64,000 bases of DNA from Baylisascaris procyonis (Eukaryota; Nematoda; Chromadorea; Rhabditida; Ascarididae). The translations under genes and the position numbers were made by a program. Of the stretch, positions 50,907-63,970 are shown in pieces. How positions within the stretch are numbered: position 1 is the stretch's first letter; the number at the start of each line of letters is the position of its first letter. The notes under the pieces were generated by a model. It was not told where the DNA came from. It saw only the letters and a program-made list of their open reading frames with translations, and did no database searches. The stretch is from assembly GCA_037389465.1 (NCBI GenBank), contig JAZARR010000248.1:930001-994000 (forward strand). The letters run 5' to 3'.

Positions 50907-52868
50907 GCATTCAATGCGTTTATTCATTTGAGGTGATAGCCCAACAAAATATTCGCTGTTGGCAAATCTCTTGAAATGATATTTGAAAAGCGCTTCATTC
51001 AAATATTTTAAGTCGTTTCTTTTAATTTATTCCACAAAATTTGCAAATTTTCTTCAATGAATGATGCAAAATTTCATGTCATAAGCGCAGTTGGGTTTTT
51101 TTTTTCAACGCTGAAAGTTTTTGAACGCTCGAGCGAGTTTGAAATGGCCACTTTTCATACTTGAATATTACTTCGTCGAGTTTATTCAGAGGGCCTCTAT
51201 AATGAACCTATGAACGAGTCTAGTTTTCTCTTACTTAAAAACTACTAAAATATTTTTGTCTGTTATTCTTATTTAACAATTGAATTTAAATTATTATTTT
51301 CACCTCTGTTTTATTCGTAAAGTATTTTCATCATATCTTTAACAAATATAATTGATAATGTTTTATAAATACGGCAGAATCGGTAATGAAGAAATCAGAT
51401 GGGCTGAATGGAAAGTTTGAGGAATAAAAATCTCAACAGCGTAGTTTTTATTTGCGCTATTTCATATGAAACGCATTTGTTTTATTTCCTTTTGTTAGTT
51501 TTCTTTTGCGATCGTGGAATATTGTTCTCTTCCCTGATTCAGGTGATGAATTACTTTCCATACGGTAAAATATTTCGAATGCCAAATAAGGTAGTCGTGC
51601 GATATTAAAAAAAGAAATTTCGAGATGTGAATGAAACCATAATGGCACAAAGATCACACAATTGCCTCAAGATGTTATTGATTGACTCAATGAGCAACTG
51701 TTGATTGCTGTTGATGAAAAAATTGCTGTTTGTGTGACAATAGTTGGTCCAATGAGCAATACTCAAAGCACATATCGTGCAAAACTCTTTTTTTTTGGGA
51801 CGTTTGTCTACTTTGAAATTTAGGCTTATCTTTTTTTTTTTTCAAAGTTTTTTTCAGTTTTTAAATTATTCTGCAACTTGTGTTTCCATTTTCTATAATT
51901 TTTTATGGAGAAGAAAATAGTTCTCAGCTGTCTTTTTTCCGTTCATCTTCAATTTTTCTCCAATATCAGTATTTTCTGTCATTTTTCCTTTCATATATAG
52001 CATATCAATGTGTATTGTCGATCTATTTTGTTGTAGTTAGTTTATAGACATTTCAAGCAAGAAAAAATTGAAGTTTGATGCAGCTTTTTTTTATTCGCTT
52101 ATGATTTGATGTATATTAGTAGAATATGTCGGGCAGATGGCTATAGGAATAAAATACAGGAATTTAAAACTGAAAAGTTATGACTGAGAAGGGTGCTGGA
52201 GCACAGCAACTGCTCGTTTAGCAAATAAGATTTAAAAGCACATAATTTAGCTATCAATATTTAATAGATTCAGTGGATCTCCCCTTTCACCAAAATGGCA
52301 TTTGCAAATTACTGGACAATATCTCAATTTTGCTGATGGAAACTGAACTGTTTTACTCGAGGAACCACACAGAAGTTGTTCGAGAGAAAGAATTGCCTAT
52401 GCTTTTCATTGATACCATTATTATCATCCCGTAAATGGCATATTTCGCATTTTATTATTTTATATATGAATTTATCCAATCATTTCGTTTGTCATTTCAA
52501 ATATCGTTCATTGTTTCATAATTTCGAATCGTTTGGCTAAGTTTGGCGCATAGAATTTACATACGCGAAACGTCGAAACGTTCCAATGCATGATCATAGC
52601 TTTGGCGAGTGAAAAGGATGGAAGGGAAAAATGATAGTAAATAGCCAAAAAAAAAACGTTTTTAAGGTCAGTTGGGGGGAGAAGATGTGCAGTGGGATAG
52701 TCACCAAAAAGAGAATGGGAGCAAAAATTAGAGAAGTACCCAAATGGGAACAAGTGAAATATGCGGGAACCAAAATAGCAACCACTAAAAACTTGGTTAG
52801 ATTATTCGAACTTGTCTGAAATGCATAATTCTATTTTGTTGTATATTTGTTGTATATATATTTTTTGT

Positions 52869-52914
<46 letters not shown>

Positions 52915-54072
52915 CGTAGCCGATTTATTCATGGTGGCATTCTTTCATATAGCGATTCAGTAATTTTTGGTTTTATATATTATAATCGATTATATCTTTG
53001 AAGAACGCTCTTTTTTCTCGTTTTCACATGAATGCTTTGTGCAGTTGATTTGTTGATGAGATGGCTTATGCTTGCCTTCATATTGAATAAAATATTTTAA
53101 TTTGCATATAATTCTGATGACAATATAACAAAATACAAAACATTGTTTTTGGTTGTTTAATTTTCTGATGAAGCGTATTCCACGACATTTGCATACGCTA
53201 AATGCAAATAGAATTATGCGGAAGAAATGCTGTTATATGATGTTTTGGAAATGCATTGTAGTAGGCACCTCCTCACCGAAGAGGTTGTGAAGTTTTTAGA
53301 AACATTTATCTTTCTCACTTAAACGTAGCTCCACTCATCAGTGTTAAACCCCCTCTTTGTTCAAGCAAAAAAAAAAAAAAAAAAGATTGTGCAAGGTTGT
53401 ACGGAGCAGTTCTTACCACATACCCGATAGTTAGCACAACACGATATATATGTTACAGTTTGCATATCATACAACAGTGATTGCCTCTTTCCATCTACTA
53501 AGCAGGTTTAGGGTCAAGAAACTTGAAACTCAATAAGGTATAGTAAAAGAGCGAGAAACGGAAATTGTTGGTTGCCGCCGTGTTTGTCCATTGATATGGG
53601 TTTTATAGCTCTACGAAAACTCGAACAAGTTGATTGCCTAAAGTGATAAAAAGTGCGCTCAATGGTGTCTCATTGAATGGAGATGAATGCGATGGGAAAA
53701 AATATCTGAATTAGAAGGAATTAAGAATCTCCAACGTCAATATTTGCAATGCGCATATATCTCTATTTTTTCGATACATCCCACACGTTATAGTGCTACG
53801 TCGTCCTTCATTGATTGATTCAGCGATCATTGGGAATATCAGAAGGCTCCTTGGAAAGGTCTAAGTTATGTTATAGATCAAGGAACTAAATAAGCAAATT
53901 TTGCTCGTAGTGTTAGAGTTGATTGAATTTGCATACTGAATTTGCATATGATGCATATTTAAACTTTGTTTTCAATGCTAGAAATTTTCCTTAAATGAAA
54001 CTTTTATACTCTGTCTTTGTCATTGTGGTTTTCAAAGCGATCGAGTGGTGCTATTTGAGAATTTCTTTTGCA
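50907..54072. other. Intergenic region before the SH2-pseudokinase gene
   Basis: No gene is supported. An AATAAA at 51423-51428 may serve the membrane-protein gene but is over 500 bases past its stop. A (TA)n microsatellite occupies 52871-52912. A purine-rich stretch at 52631-52819 is open but looks compositional. An A-run lies at 53368-53384. The ATG at 53995 is in frame with the pseudokinase and would add 26 mostly hydrophobic residues. Confidence 0.4.
52871..52912. repeat. (TA)n microsatellite
   Basis: About 20 TA units preceded by two copies of a TTTGTTGTATAT motif, in intergenic sequence. Confidence 0.95.
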
Positions 54073-57000
54073 ATGAGCGCAACATCGATAGCTGAATTTT
54101 ATGAAGATGAATTAATGCTGTCAAAATATTTCCATGGTTTTGCTAGTCATGAAGATATTCGACCACTTCTCGTTAATGATGGCGATTATTTGCTAAGAGT
54201 TTCATGTTACGAAGGTATGCGGTATTTTTTTTTGTGGAAGTTACATTTTTTACGAAGAATTCATGAATGCGTCTAAAGCTCGCAATCATATTGCTTCTCG
54301 TGAAAATACGAAATTTTAATTTGAAAATAATTTTTATTTGAAAAAATTTAAATCATTTGAAAAAAACTAAATTTTCATTTAAAAAAAAGATCTGAAATTT
54401 AAATTTGAGAGAAATCAGAGAACTGAATTTTAATTAATGAGAAGATAACGGTGATTGCGATGATTTATACGCCAAAATGATATCTGTTGCATTGATTTTC
54501 ATTAGAAGATGATGCGTGAAATGCTCGTATTATAACTGCTGAAATAGATTTGATGCTTCTTTGGACGATAAGTTATGAAAACGCTCAGAGATGCTTAGTA
54601 GCAAAAAAAAAAAAAAATTCGATTGAATTTCGAGTAATTTCTTGGCAGTTACTTACATAGGCAGTTGTAAAAACCAAACAATCCAGAGAGATCTTTCCGT
54701 TGCAGCTAAAAACAATAATGCTCTAACACGTCAGAGAGTTGTTGACGTTGCAGTTTTCTTATTGAATTTGAAATGTGTTGCATTCTAATTTTTATTTGCG
54801 ACGAAAGTGTTTCAACATTATCAATTATGTTCGATAGGCATCAAGAGCCATGATAGTGCCTCTTACACAACCGGTGGATGCTACATTATTTTGTCACCTA
54901 ATGGAAAAGATTTCTTATTTCAGGTCGTCCAGTTTATGTTCTATCAGTTCTCATTGTTGATAAAATTAAAAATTTCATCCTCAACCAAGATAGTCATAAT
55001 CACAAATTTTACTTCAACGCATATCAAGTAAGTATTCGCTCATTTTCATGCTTCAAATGCTTTCTAATTTTTTCTCAATAAAAAAAGGAAACAACAAAAA
55101 AGCAGAAAGCAAAAAAAAGGTATAAAATAATGTCGCAATTACGATTTTATTAAACGAGAACGTTTTCTTCCTCTGTATAAGTTCGAGCGTACCGTTAGCT
55201 GAGTAGCTTGACATTAACCTTGGCCACTATTCATAAGTTGGTGCAGCGATCTAACAATTGACTTGAAAATGAAAACAATTTTCCCCTATTTGAATATCGA
55301 AATTGACCATATTAAATAAGGATTTTGAAGTATGTTTTTCAAATTTTCAAAAACTAGGATTTGCTTTCAACGTAACCGAATAATTCAGCTAGCTTATTTT
55401 CATTGAATTTGTGCAATATTTTTATCCGATTAAATTAAGCAAACAATTGCGATGAAAGTTTTTAATTCTTCAAGGAAATAAGCATAGAACGATTAATTCA
55501 ACGTCATCATAAAGCAAGCACTTCAATATCTGCGAATGCACCCATATTGAAGAACGCCATATCTGTACCAGAATGGAATTTCAATGCGCAATCCGTAATG
55601 CTTACAAGAAAAATTGATGATTGCTATGCGGAGAAGGTAACATTTATACTTACTATTTTAATCATCTTTTCTCATTTACAAAGCATCCTTCTGATAGAAA
55701 ATAGTTATGTTGTGAAGCAATTGGAGAGCAGTAATTCCTACCTCAGTAGGTTAGTGATCTACCAAACTTTTGTAAACTGCCGTACACAGCACATTCCTTT
55801 TGCCTTAGGTGTCGTAGAAGATTCTCTATCTATTTGACTCTCTATGTTTCCCTCTCTGTCCCTCTCTTACAACGTCAAAATTACTTCAATTTCAATTCTC
55901 GAGCTACTCGAAGTTTTTCAACAGCTCTATATAGTACGCCATTCATTATTAACGATGTGAAATGTGATTTGCTTAATTTAAGGCGATTCAAGCGGAAATT
56001 CAAACACGAAGAAGGAAATTTTCAGCAGCGGTGATGATACTTAATGAAAACACCAATATGGAGAGTGTTAAATCATTTCTGGCAGAAGCACGACTACTAC
56101 GTCAATTGAATCATCCGAATATTTTACGTTCACATGGCATTATTGTCACATCTAAACCAATCGCAATGCTACTTGAATTATGCAAAAGTTTGCTTCTTTA
56201 TCAACTATACATATTGATAATATTATGCGTAGAGTAGTCTTCAATACTTGAAAGAATTAAGTCAAGATCGAATCGACTCGGTATCATTAGGAACAAGACA
56301 TTGTCAGGGCCATTAAACCATAGCTTGTTGTTAGTTAATTTCGGTGCCTCCGTAAGCTAAGGATGGCGATGAGGGCTCCCACTTCGGGCGTCCTCAAGCC
56401 TTGGGATCCATCAAAATGAGAGAGCATCATTGGAAGTCCTTGAGTGATGTCGCAATTTAAAATCTTCGAAGTTGGAACTCCTCGAGCCTGCTCCTTTATA
56501 TAATGTAAGTCTAAAAGGAGCCAATAGAATTCAAATAAGCTGTTGGTATATGCTCATTAATGATCATTTAATATCTTCACTCACAGAAACTAACACAAGA
56601 ATTGTGTTGAAATTGTTCTTTTGCCTTTGAATTCGTGGAAATTTTGTTAAGGGAAAACGATTTGTTCATAAAAAGGGGAAGAATGTAATACTGAAAATTG
56701 TTCGTTAATCATGAAAACTGGAAGTGTAGAAAGTGTTTGCATGATAAATGTGCCGCTGTTTTACCATTGGTAGTGCCACTCTTAATACAATAGAATTGAA
56801 TCGTTACAAATTTATTCTGCAGGCAGTTCTATAACGTCGGAAACGGAAATTTCACAGGGAATTTCATTTTTCAAAGGAAATCTTGACATTTTCAGAGATT
56901 TTTATAAAAGAATTTTTTTTTAAGAAGATAGCACTGCCATGACGCTGAAAACAAAATCCAAACATCATTCTAAAGCAGCTGAATATGTGAACTTTGTTAG

Positions 57001-60000
57001 GGCCACTTTTTGCGACAAAAATTGGACAAAGTTTTTATTTCCTGAAATAGACGACCTAATGAAACACTTAAACTGTTTACTTAACCTGCAATTAATAAAA
57101 CGATTGAAATGCGTAATAAATCCCTAATTTTGCTAAGTGATATATGGATAAGATATTTAATAACACCCTAAACAAGTGAAGATTGTTTCTATGGCAGCGC
57201 CGACTTAAATATGTCCGCAGCATGTTAAATTTATTGGAGCACCCATGCGCTAAGATATCCTTATCGGCTACCACGATATTCGAGGATAAGGATTAGTGTT
57301 GGCATTCAGGCCTTCGAGTAGTTTTGAGACCAGCGAATTCCAGGAGCTTCCGAAATTCGTGGCTGCTGAACGCTTTTGGAGACCAACTAATTTTTGCTGA
57401 TCGAACGAAATTTTTGAGAAATAGTACTAGCAGGAGTGGGGTCTGAGACCTTTGAGAGTATCCTTGAAGGTCTCTTAGCTGATATGATGCTTTCTCAAGG
57501 GTAGTTCGAAGCTTGAGATGTCCGCAAAATAAAGGGGCCGTCAGGTGCTTCGGCTCAACCCTAATTCCTCATATGTATTAAGGTGAATGGAAAATCTGTT
57601 ATAATAGCATATTCGCTTCCCACTGATCGCATAGGTTACTTATGATGATGCGTTTCATTAACAAATTCCTTCATTGTTCTACTTGTGCTTTGTGGTGTAT
57701 AAAAATATAAAACGATCTACTATATATATATTCCAATAAGTGGGAGTGAAAAAAATGCTTTGGTTATTTAAGCGTTGATCATATATGGAGATCGATTCCC
57801 ACATCCTTAGTAAAAAGAGTTTCATTAGGGCAATATATACTGTCAACAATCGCTTTTGATTATAAGTGCTTAATTTAATATAATCCTTATTCTCTGAAAT
57901 AATGAAATCACTCTTCAGCCCAATATATGTGAGCGTTGTTTATGAAAAAACGGAAAGAAAAACTTTCAAAAAATATTTGGAAATTTAAAAAAAAAAGTAC
58001 CGTTAGCCTATTTGAAAGTTTTTCAATAAATTCCAACTCTTTTATAATAACCTTCACCGACTACGAAATTGATTCTCCTAAAATCCTACTTAATTATTCG
58101 CGTATCGTCTTTTTCAACAATATTAGAAAAAATAGTTGTTTTAAAAAATATTATATTTTGCGCAACAATTTAGAAATACTTTTCAGCTAATTTGGTACGA
58201 ATTTTACGTGAAAAGAAATTAGGACTAACGCCTTTGATGAAGTTACGTTTTGCGAACGAAGCAGCATCGGCATTAGCCTATCTTGAGGCGAATAAATACG
58301 TTCATAAGTGAGTTCAGAAATCTTGCTTAACGAATTATATATAGCAAACAACTAATAAATTATTTAATAAGACGACAATAATGCTTTCAAGCAAACGAAT
58401 GGACTAAAATAATGTTAGCTAAATTTTGGTGACGAGACAGCAAAGATTAGTGCTGCAGGCACAGGATATTTTCTAGTGTGGTGAATGCGATAGGAAGAAC
58501 TGATAAGGAAAACGCTTTGACCGAAAACAAGTTTATTTGGTTGGACGATCCCTGCAAGAGGGTTTACGAGTAAATACCTCGTAATTTACCTGCTTCGTTA
58601 AATTTTTCACTCATACTGTAATTTCGAAAGTTACTCAGATAAAGCAAAAAGTAAAATCGATCAGGGATACTTTGGCTGTCACAGCTTTGGATCTCCTATC
58701 TGTAAAAAATGATTGTCTACGCAGTTCATGCCCATTCGTCTGCTTCAACGAATGCTGTACAATGCGCTGAAACTGTAGTAATTTGGATTGTCCATGCTTT
58801 TAAACTTTCAAATTGAACTTGCTATTTGTGGTTAAATCAGGAATGTGGCGGCGCGAAACTGCCTTCTGGATGCAAACCTTTCACTAAAACTTGGAAATTT
58901 CCGGGATGCAACCTCTGCAAAATGTCCGTCGTATTTGCACAGCGATCCAATTCAAAAGGTTTGTTGTTCGTAGTCCATTTCAAACTTTCTTGATAAACTG
59001 CACTAACCAATCGTAAAGGTTCTGTTTGATAATCGAATGTCATGTGAGATTTTAGAACTACAAAACATCAGGTGACACATGTAAATTTAAAAGAACTTTC
59101 GAAAGAACAATTCATAGATTTTAAATTTCTTTTTAATCATGACCATAAAATAATATTTCTAAACTTTCTTAAATAAAATAGGAGTCGAACAAATTTGTTA
59201 ATTCATCATCGCCTTAATCGCTTTCGAGAAGAAGTGAGCTTATCTGAGAATGAAGGGAGGAACTTCTATAAGTGATCAATGTTCACACTTTTTGATGCAG
59301 TATTATACACACGATTCTCGCCTCTTGCTGTAGCGGCAGCTTCTACATCCAAATACAAAATAGTTTTACTTAACTGTTTTATTTTGCCTCTATCAATACC
59401 GCGTTGTTATTTCAATTTCAAGGCCCAATTCTATTTCTTGTCTATTCTAGAACGTTCAAACCAATAGATAAGGTAAATAGGCATCTCACCTTAACGCAAA
59501 TTATCATCGTTTATAATAATTGATGGGAATTTGCTAGAACTGGCCGGTGGAAGTGAACTTTGTATTTGTTGAAAATGGGAACATCCGATTCTTTTGAATA
59601 CTTCCCTCTCAAAGATTCCAGAAATGCGAATCGCAGATTTATTAATTGCTATTTCCTTCGCGTTCTCTAGTTTTGATTATAGTTGTAAAATAGTTTTCTT
59701 GCTGATAACGTACCCATTTTTTGTATATAATAAAAAGTTTCAACTATAATTCAACTGGATAACAATAACACTTCTTCGATAGCTAGTAAGTTGCACGATT
59801 TAACGAATTCAGATAAATGTTAGATGGATGGCGCCCGAAACGATGCAACAACATATTTTCTCAACGAAATCTGACGTATGGGCGTATGGCATTCTTGTAA
59901 GCATTTCTACAACCAACTTATCACAAGTGACAATCGTTTGCTTCTCTCGGGCAGATGAATTCTGAGCCAAGGCAGATCGAAAAATTTAACGCAGTAATAT

Positions 60001-61170
60001 TTTAGCAGATTGGGCCGTTATGAAAGGATCTCATGAATAATTATTTAGGTAACATGACATGAAGGTTAATCTATATATGTGTAAATTTCCCCTATAGAGC
60101 CTCAGAATTGATGGAAATTTCAATCGTTCTAGTAAACATATAAGGGATAAGGCAATGCAGCGAAGTTTATATTGATAACAACTTGTTGTTATCGAAATCA
60201 CGATGACGTCACCATCAATGAATTGATAAAATGATGATGAAATCTTCGTTTCAACTCAATGAGAACAATAAGGCAAAGAAATTAAATATGCATTTGTTAT
60301 AATCAAAAACATAGTGAGATAAAATGCTGATAACCTTATACGAAGGATCAGTGGATTATTGCAGATGCTGAAAAGAGTTAAGGTAGATGAACATCAGTAT
60401 CTAAATTGCGTAAAAAACTGACGTCATGTTCTAGAAATAAAATTATATGCAAAGAGATAGCATCAGCATTTGATGGTGTTTACAGCTATGGGAGATTTAC
60501 GCAGATGGCGCAGAACCTTATCCTGGCCTAACAAATCTACAAATATGTGCACTTGTTACGCTGAAAGACTATCGTATGGATCCGTTAAAGGTAGGCAAAT
60601 CAAAAAATTACGATATTTAAATCGAAAGTCTATGAAGAAAAAAATGGAGTATTTTTTGATGAATTTTTGTTTTTCAAACTCACTAAGATTACTTCATAGA
60701 ATGCAATAAAAAGCTGAATATATGGAGTGCGAAAATTTCTCATGTAGATACCCAAATCCAGCCCATTATGAGATATAGATCGATATTCCCAGATCTCTAA
60801 ATATATGCAAAATTGCTCACATATGCAGGAAGCATATCCGATTTCCATAAATATTCTTAGCATTTCCGATGTTGCAACCGTTATGTTTATTCCACATATT
60901 TATCAGCTTAATTATTTTTGAAGTAATCGCATATTTCGAGTAATAAATGGCCTAGCGATAATAAACCAATCATTTAATTGGTCATATAGTAACAAGTCAA
61001 CACAAATATATATAAGTTTATTTCAGAGTATGCCTACGACTATTTGGAATATTGTAATAAACTGCTGGCGACGTGTTGCCGATCAACGGCCGAGCTTTAG
61101 GGAGCTGAATTATTATATGTGGAATCTTCGTCAACGAGAGTTGCGTTCGAAAAGCCCGATCGTTCATTGA
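54073..61170 (+). CDS. SH2-tyrosine kinase-like protein of the nematode Fes/Fer group, predicted pseudokinase
   Basis: Nine exons join in frame to 394 residues: 54073-54214, 54924-55027, 55475-55636, 55983-56187, 58187-58307, 58841-58958, 59813-59896, 60486-60590, 61027-61170. The SH2 domain (about residues 18-100) has KYFHGF and DYLLR, keeping the phosphotyrosine-binding Arg42. The kinase fold follows: the glycine loop is replaced by KIDDCYAEK, the VAVK lysine by Met154 (AAVM), HRD by HKN (244-246) and DFG by NFR (264-266). Retained are the helix-C Glu171, [27 protein letters not shown] and CW..ADQRPSF. The compact SH2-kinase layout matches the expanded nematode Fes/Fer subgroup. Loss of every ATP and catalytic residue with intact exons predicts a non-catalytic scaffold. 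An upstream in-frame ATG at 53995 is possible. Confidence 0.92.
56340..57550. mobile_element. Decayed inverted-repeat element in intron 4 of the pseudokinase gene
   Basis: The 2-kb intron 4 holds a less AT-rich block. Its left end contains CGTCCTCAAGCCTTGG and then GAGAGCATCAT on the plus strand. Its right end, read on the minus strand, contains CATCTCAAGCTTCG and then GAAAGCATCAT in the same order and spacing. This diverged inversion suggests terminal inverted repeats of a DNA transposon about 1.2 kb long. An internal 62-codon plus-strand frame starts at 56939 just after a TTTTTTTTAAG site but has no recognised transposase motif. Exact ends and target duplication were not determined. Confidence 0.4.
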
Positions 61171-63970
61171 AAAAAATTAGCACTACTGAGCTGTGGACTG
61201 GAATAAACTGGCAGGGAGGGAATGGAATAAGAAGAGAGACACCTTACCGCTTCGTTCCGATCCTTGCCATCTCCCTTTATGGATAATAGAAACGATAGGT
61301 TCTTGCCCGTCCATACACCTCTTAAGAATAAACCGAAGACTTTGATTTTGCATAATAAGTGACTAAATTTCGCGTACTCTTTATACGTTTGTAGAAAATT
61401 GAATTGCAGAGATGTGCTTTGAACTAATGAGGCAATCAAAGCGGTGTTTTTAAGATATTTTTCAATGCAAAATTTCGCTCCTTATCGATGTTTTCAATCG
61501 GCAGCTGAATTGCGAAAAGGAAAGAGAGGAAATGATGGGAAATATATGAATGGAAGCAAATCGTTTTAATAATAAAGAAAAGAACTCGTCTTGAGCGAGT
61601 GGCGGATGGTGGTGTCTCAAACGCCAAGAAGGCAGATGGAGAAATTCCTAACCAATTCAACTATGTTCGTTGTCTGTCGAAAATTTGAATTTGCACTATT
61701 CTCCTATATGTCATTATATTGGTTGACATGATGGTGAATGTTGCCTCATGCCGTGAATAAATACTAGCGCATTTGTTGTTAACAAGTTTTTTTTTTTAAC
61801 CTGACGTCAATGTTTGCTGGAGAGATGATGTCATTTTGCATTAATTATGCCAATAAGGATGCAAAAGAATGTCACAGGGGCGGATTTATAGCCATCATAA
61901 ATTTGATCGTTTACCGAAGGCTAAAAGATTTGGTTCTTCAAGAGCAAAGAATAAACTCTGAGAAACGTTTGCACAACGTTTGGAAAAATGTTTATTCTAT
62001 AAAAGAGATGCAAAGTACCGCTGTTTTTTGGAATTGTCCATCAATGGTAGTTCTCTTATAGTTCATCAATGTTAGTAACGATAAAATTTTTTTCATCTTT
62101 TTAACTCCACAAAATATCGAAAATCATAACGCAGTTCAATTCTTTTCAATTGAGACATTAGAACAAACATCTTGCATTTTTTACACGAAAATTTTTATCT
62201 TCTAATCCATTGATGATTCAGCGTTATTTTTGTTATCTAAATAAAGAGAGAAAAATATCACTTCACAGTGATATCGATAGCAGATGATAGTTAAGGTGGA
62301 TACCGATAATTGTAAGAAAATAATGAAGGAATATATTGCCCGCAAAATTTTTAAATATTGCAGTTGAAATTTTCGATCGAATATTCGAAATTCTCGCTGT
62401 ATAAAACAAGTAAAAATGTTGTGTTGCCTATGTGCGCGCATAATTTGAATAATACTTCATTCTTATGGAATTTCAATGGCGGCATTACTTGTTGAGTACC
62501 ACTATCCTCTCTAACAGCTGAGAGTGTCTATGTAATAGATTTCATAGGGGTAGAATGGGTTTATTTGAAACTAAAGATTTAATTGTTGTTCGTTGTGGCT
62601 CATTCTATTGGTTCAAGATTTTTATACTGGACGAGATTATCAGAAGAAATAACCCACAGCCTATTGTTCACAAAAAATTTTCGTTTCTTTGAGAGTGACT
62701 GCATTTCTTTTCCATCTTCTATCTTGTTGAATCGCTTTTTGTAGAAGCAAATGATTGAGCAATTATTTTCCATTTATATCGTTTTATGGAGGAGTAAACA
62801 TGTGGCTTATAAATTCTAATATTATAGGGTTTGTGTATTTCCGCACACTCAAGCATAGTCTTCTTTACTATGTTGTATATGTTTTTAGTGTCTTTATTCA
62901 GTTTCTTGGCAGTATTTTCCTTTACTCTTGCATAAATAAAAATTCCGTCGTTTTATTTACATATTTTATTCCAACTATTTCGTATATTTACCTGGAAACA
63001 TATTAATATGAACCTATGAGAGACAAGAGATGAGCGAGTGTGGTTGGACACTCGATTGGATCCTAATAAAATATGAGAGTTTCTCGCTTGTTGGCTTGAC
63101 AAATAAGCCAGTGATCACTGGACAAAGCAATACTTATACTCAAATATAACCAGCAAAGGCAGTTAAGAATACTTCGGCTAGCCAGGTGTTGACTTAACGG
63201 AAATAAGCGGCGAGACGCATATTTCAGCAGCAACAACTCATGATAATAGTGGTGGCGTTCCATGACATCCTTGTTGACGAGGTGAATTTTTGTGAGAGAT
63301 GAGGAGGCGGAGGAGGGAGAGGAGAGGGAAGTCTTATAAGCAAGGGGTTTTGTATCTTCCATTCCCGTCTGGTATTACAAGGAATGTATCGTGGAGCAAG
63401 TAATCACCCTCTCTCTACGGGTCCCAGTCGGATGTTTCAGTAGATTTCAGCTACACCGTCTCTTGCGCATGTTGACAACTATGAATCAAATGGAGGGTGA
63501 GGTGAGAGACCAGCTGGGGTACATGATCCTTTGGCAGTCACACGGGCAAGGATTTGCAATGTGATTTGATGCATCTATTCGTCCATCGTATTTTGTTCAT
63601 GCTATACACGTTTCACCTTGATCCGCAACCTGACGTCTACCTGTTTAAGCTTCGAAGATCTTTGTAGCTATGATTGCCCATCCGCTGGGTGCAAGTCTGG
63701 ATGTTCGCTGTATTCTTGGTTTGGAAATTCGCATTTCCACGGTCTTTCCGCGATGGCTTTTAGGATGATTTTGAGTTAGCCTCTTTCATGTGCTAAGTGA
63801 CAGCTGCATGTTGCTGTTTTACTTGTTTCGTCCTCCACTCACTTCCCTCTTTCATCTAGCTCTATTAAACGCGAGTATTCCCTTCCCTTGGATCTACCCA
63901 AATAAGCAGAAAGTTGAACTAACGTATTGCTTGAACAATCATATGTAACTCTGCGGATTGCAGTGGTCGC
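61171..63970. other. Intergenic region between the pseudokinase gene and the tRNA
   Basis: Open stretches on the minus strand at 61164-61660 show no family resemblance. From about 63000 onward the sequence becomes noticeably richer in G and C. A minus-strand frame 63063-63362 (Ser/His/Leu-rich) and several short plus-strand frames at 63470-63780 occur there, with no recognised domain. This block next to a tRNA may be repeat-derived. A 3' UTR for the pseudokinase occupies the first few dozen bases. Confidence 0.35.
61202..61207 (+). terminator. Poly(A) signal for the pseudokinase gene
   Basis: A perfect AATAAA lies 32 bases after the TGA at 61168-61170, giving a short 3' UTR. A well-placed signal supports the view that the gene is still expressed. 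Confidence 0.65.

Noticed and set aside
53995..54072. Upstream in-frame ATG adding a hydrophobic N-terminus to the SH2-pseudokinase
   Set aside because: Related compact SH2-kinases start shortly before the SH2 domain; the ATG at 54073 fits better, although the longer form cannot be excluded.
58837..59043. Minus-strand open frame over pseudokinase exon 6
   Set aside because: It is the antisense shadow of the exon carrying HKNVAARN and has no independent support.
59811..59830. Alternative pseudokinase exon 7 acceptor at TGTTAG just before TGGATGGC
   Set aside because: It breaks the frame; the AATTCAG acceptor at 59812 keeps it and gives the expected INVRWMAPE.
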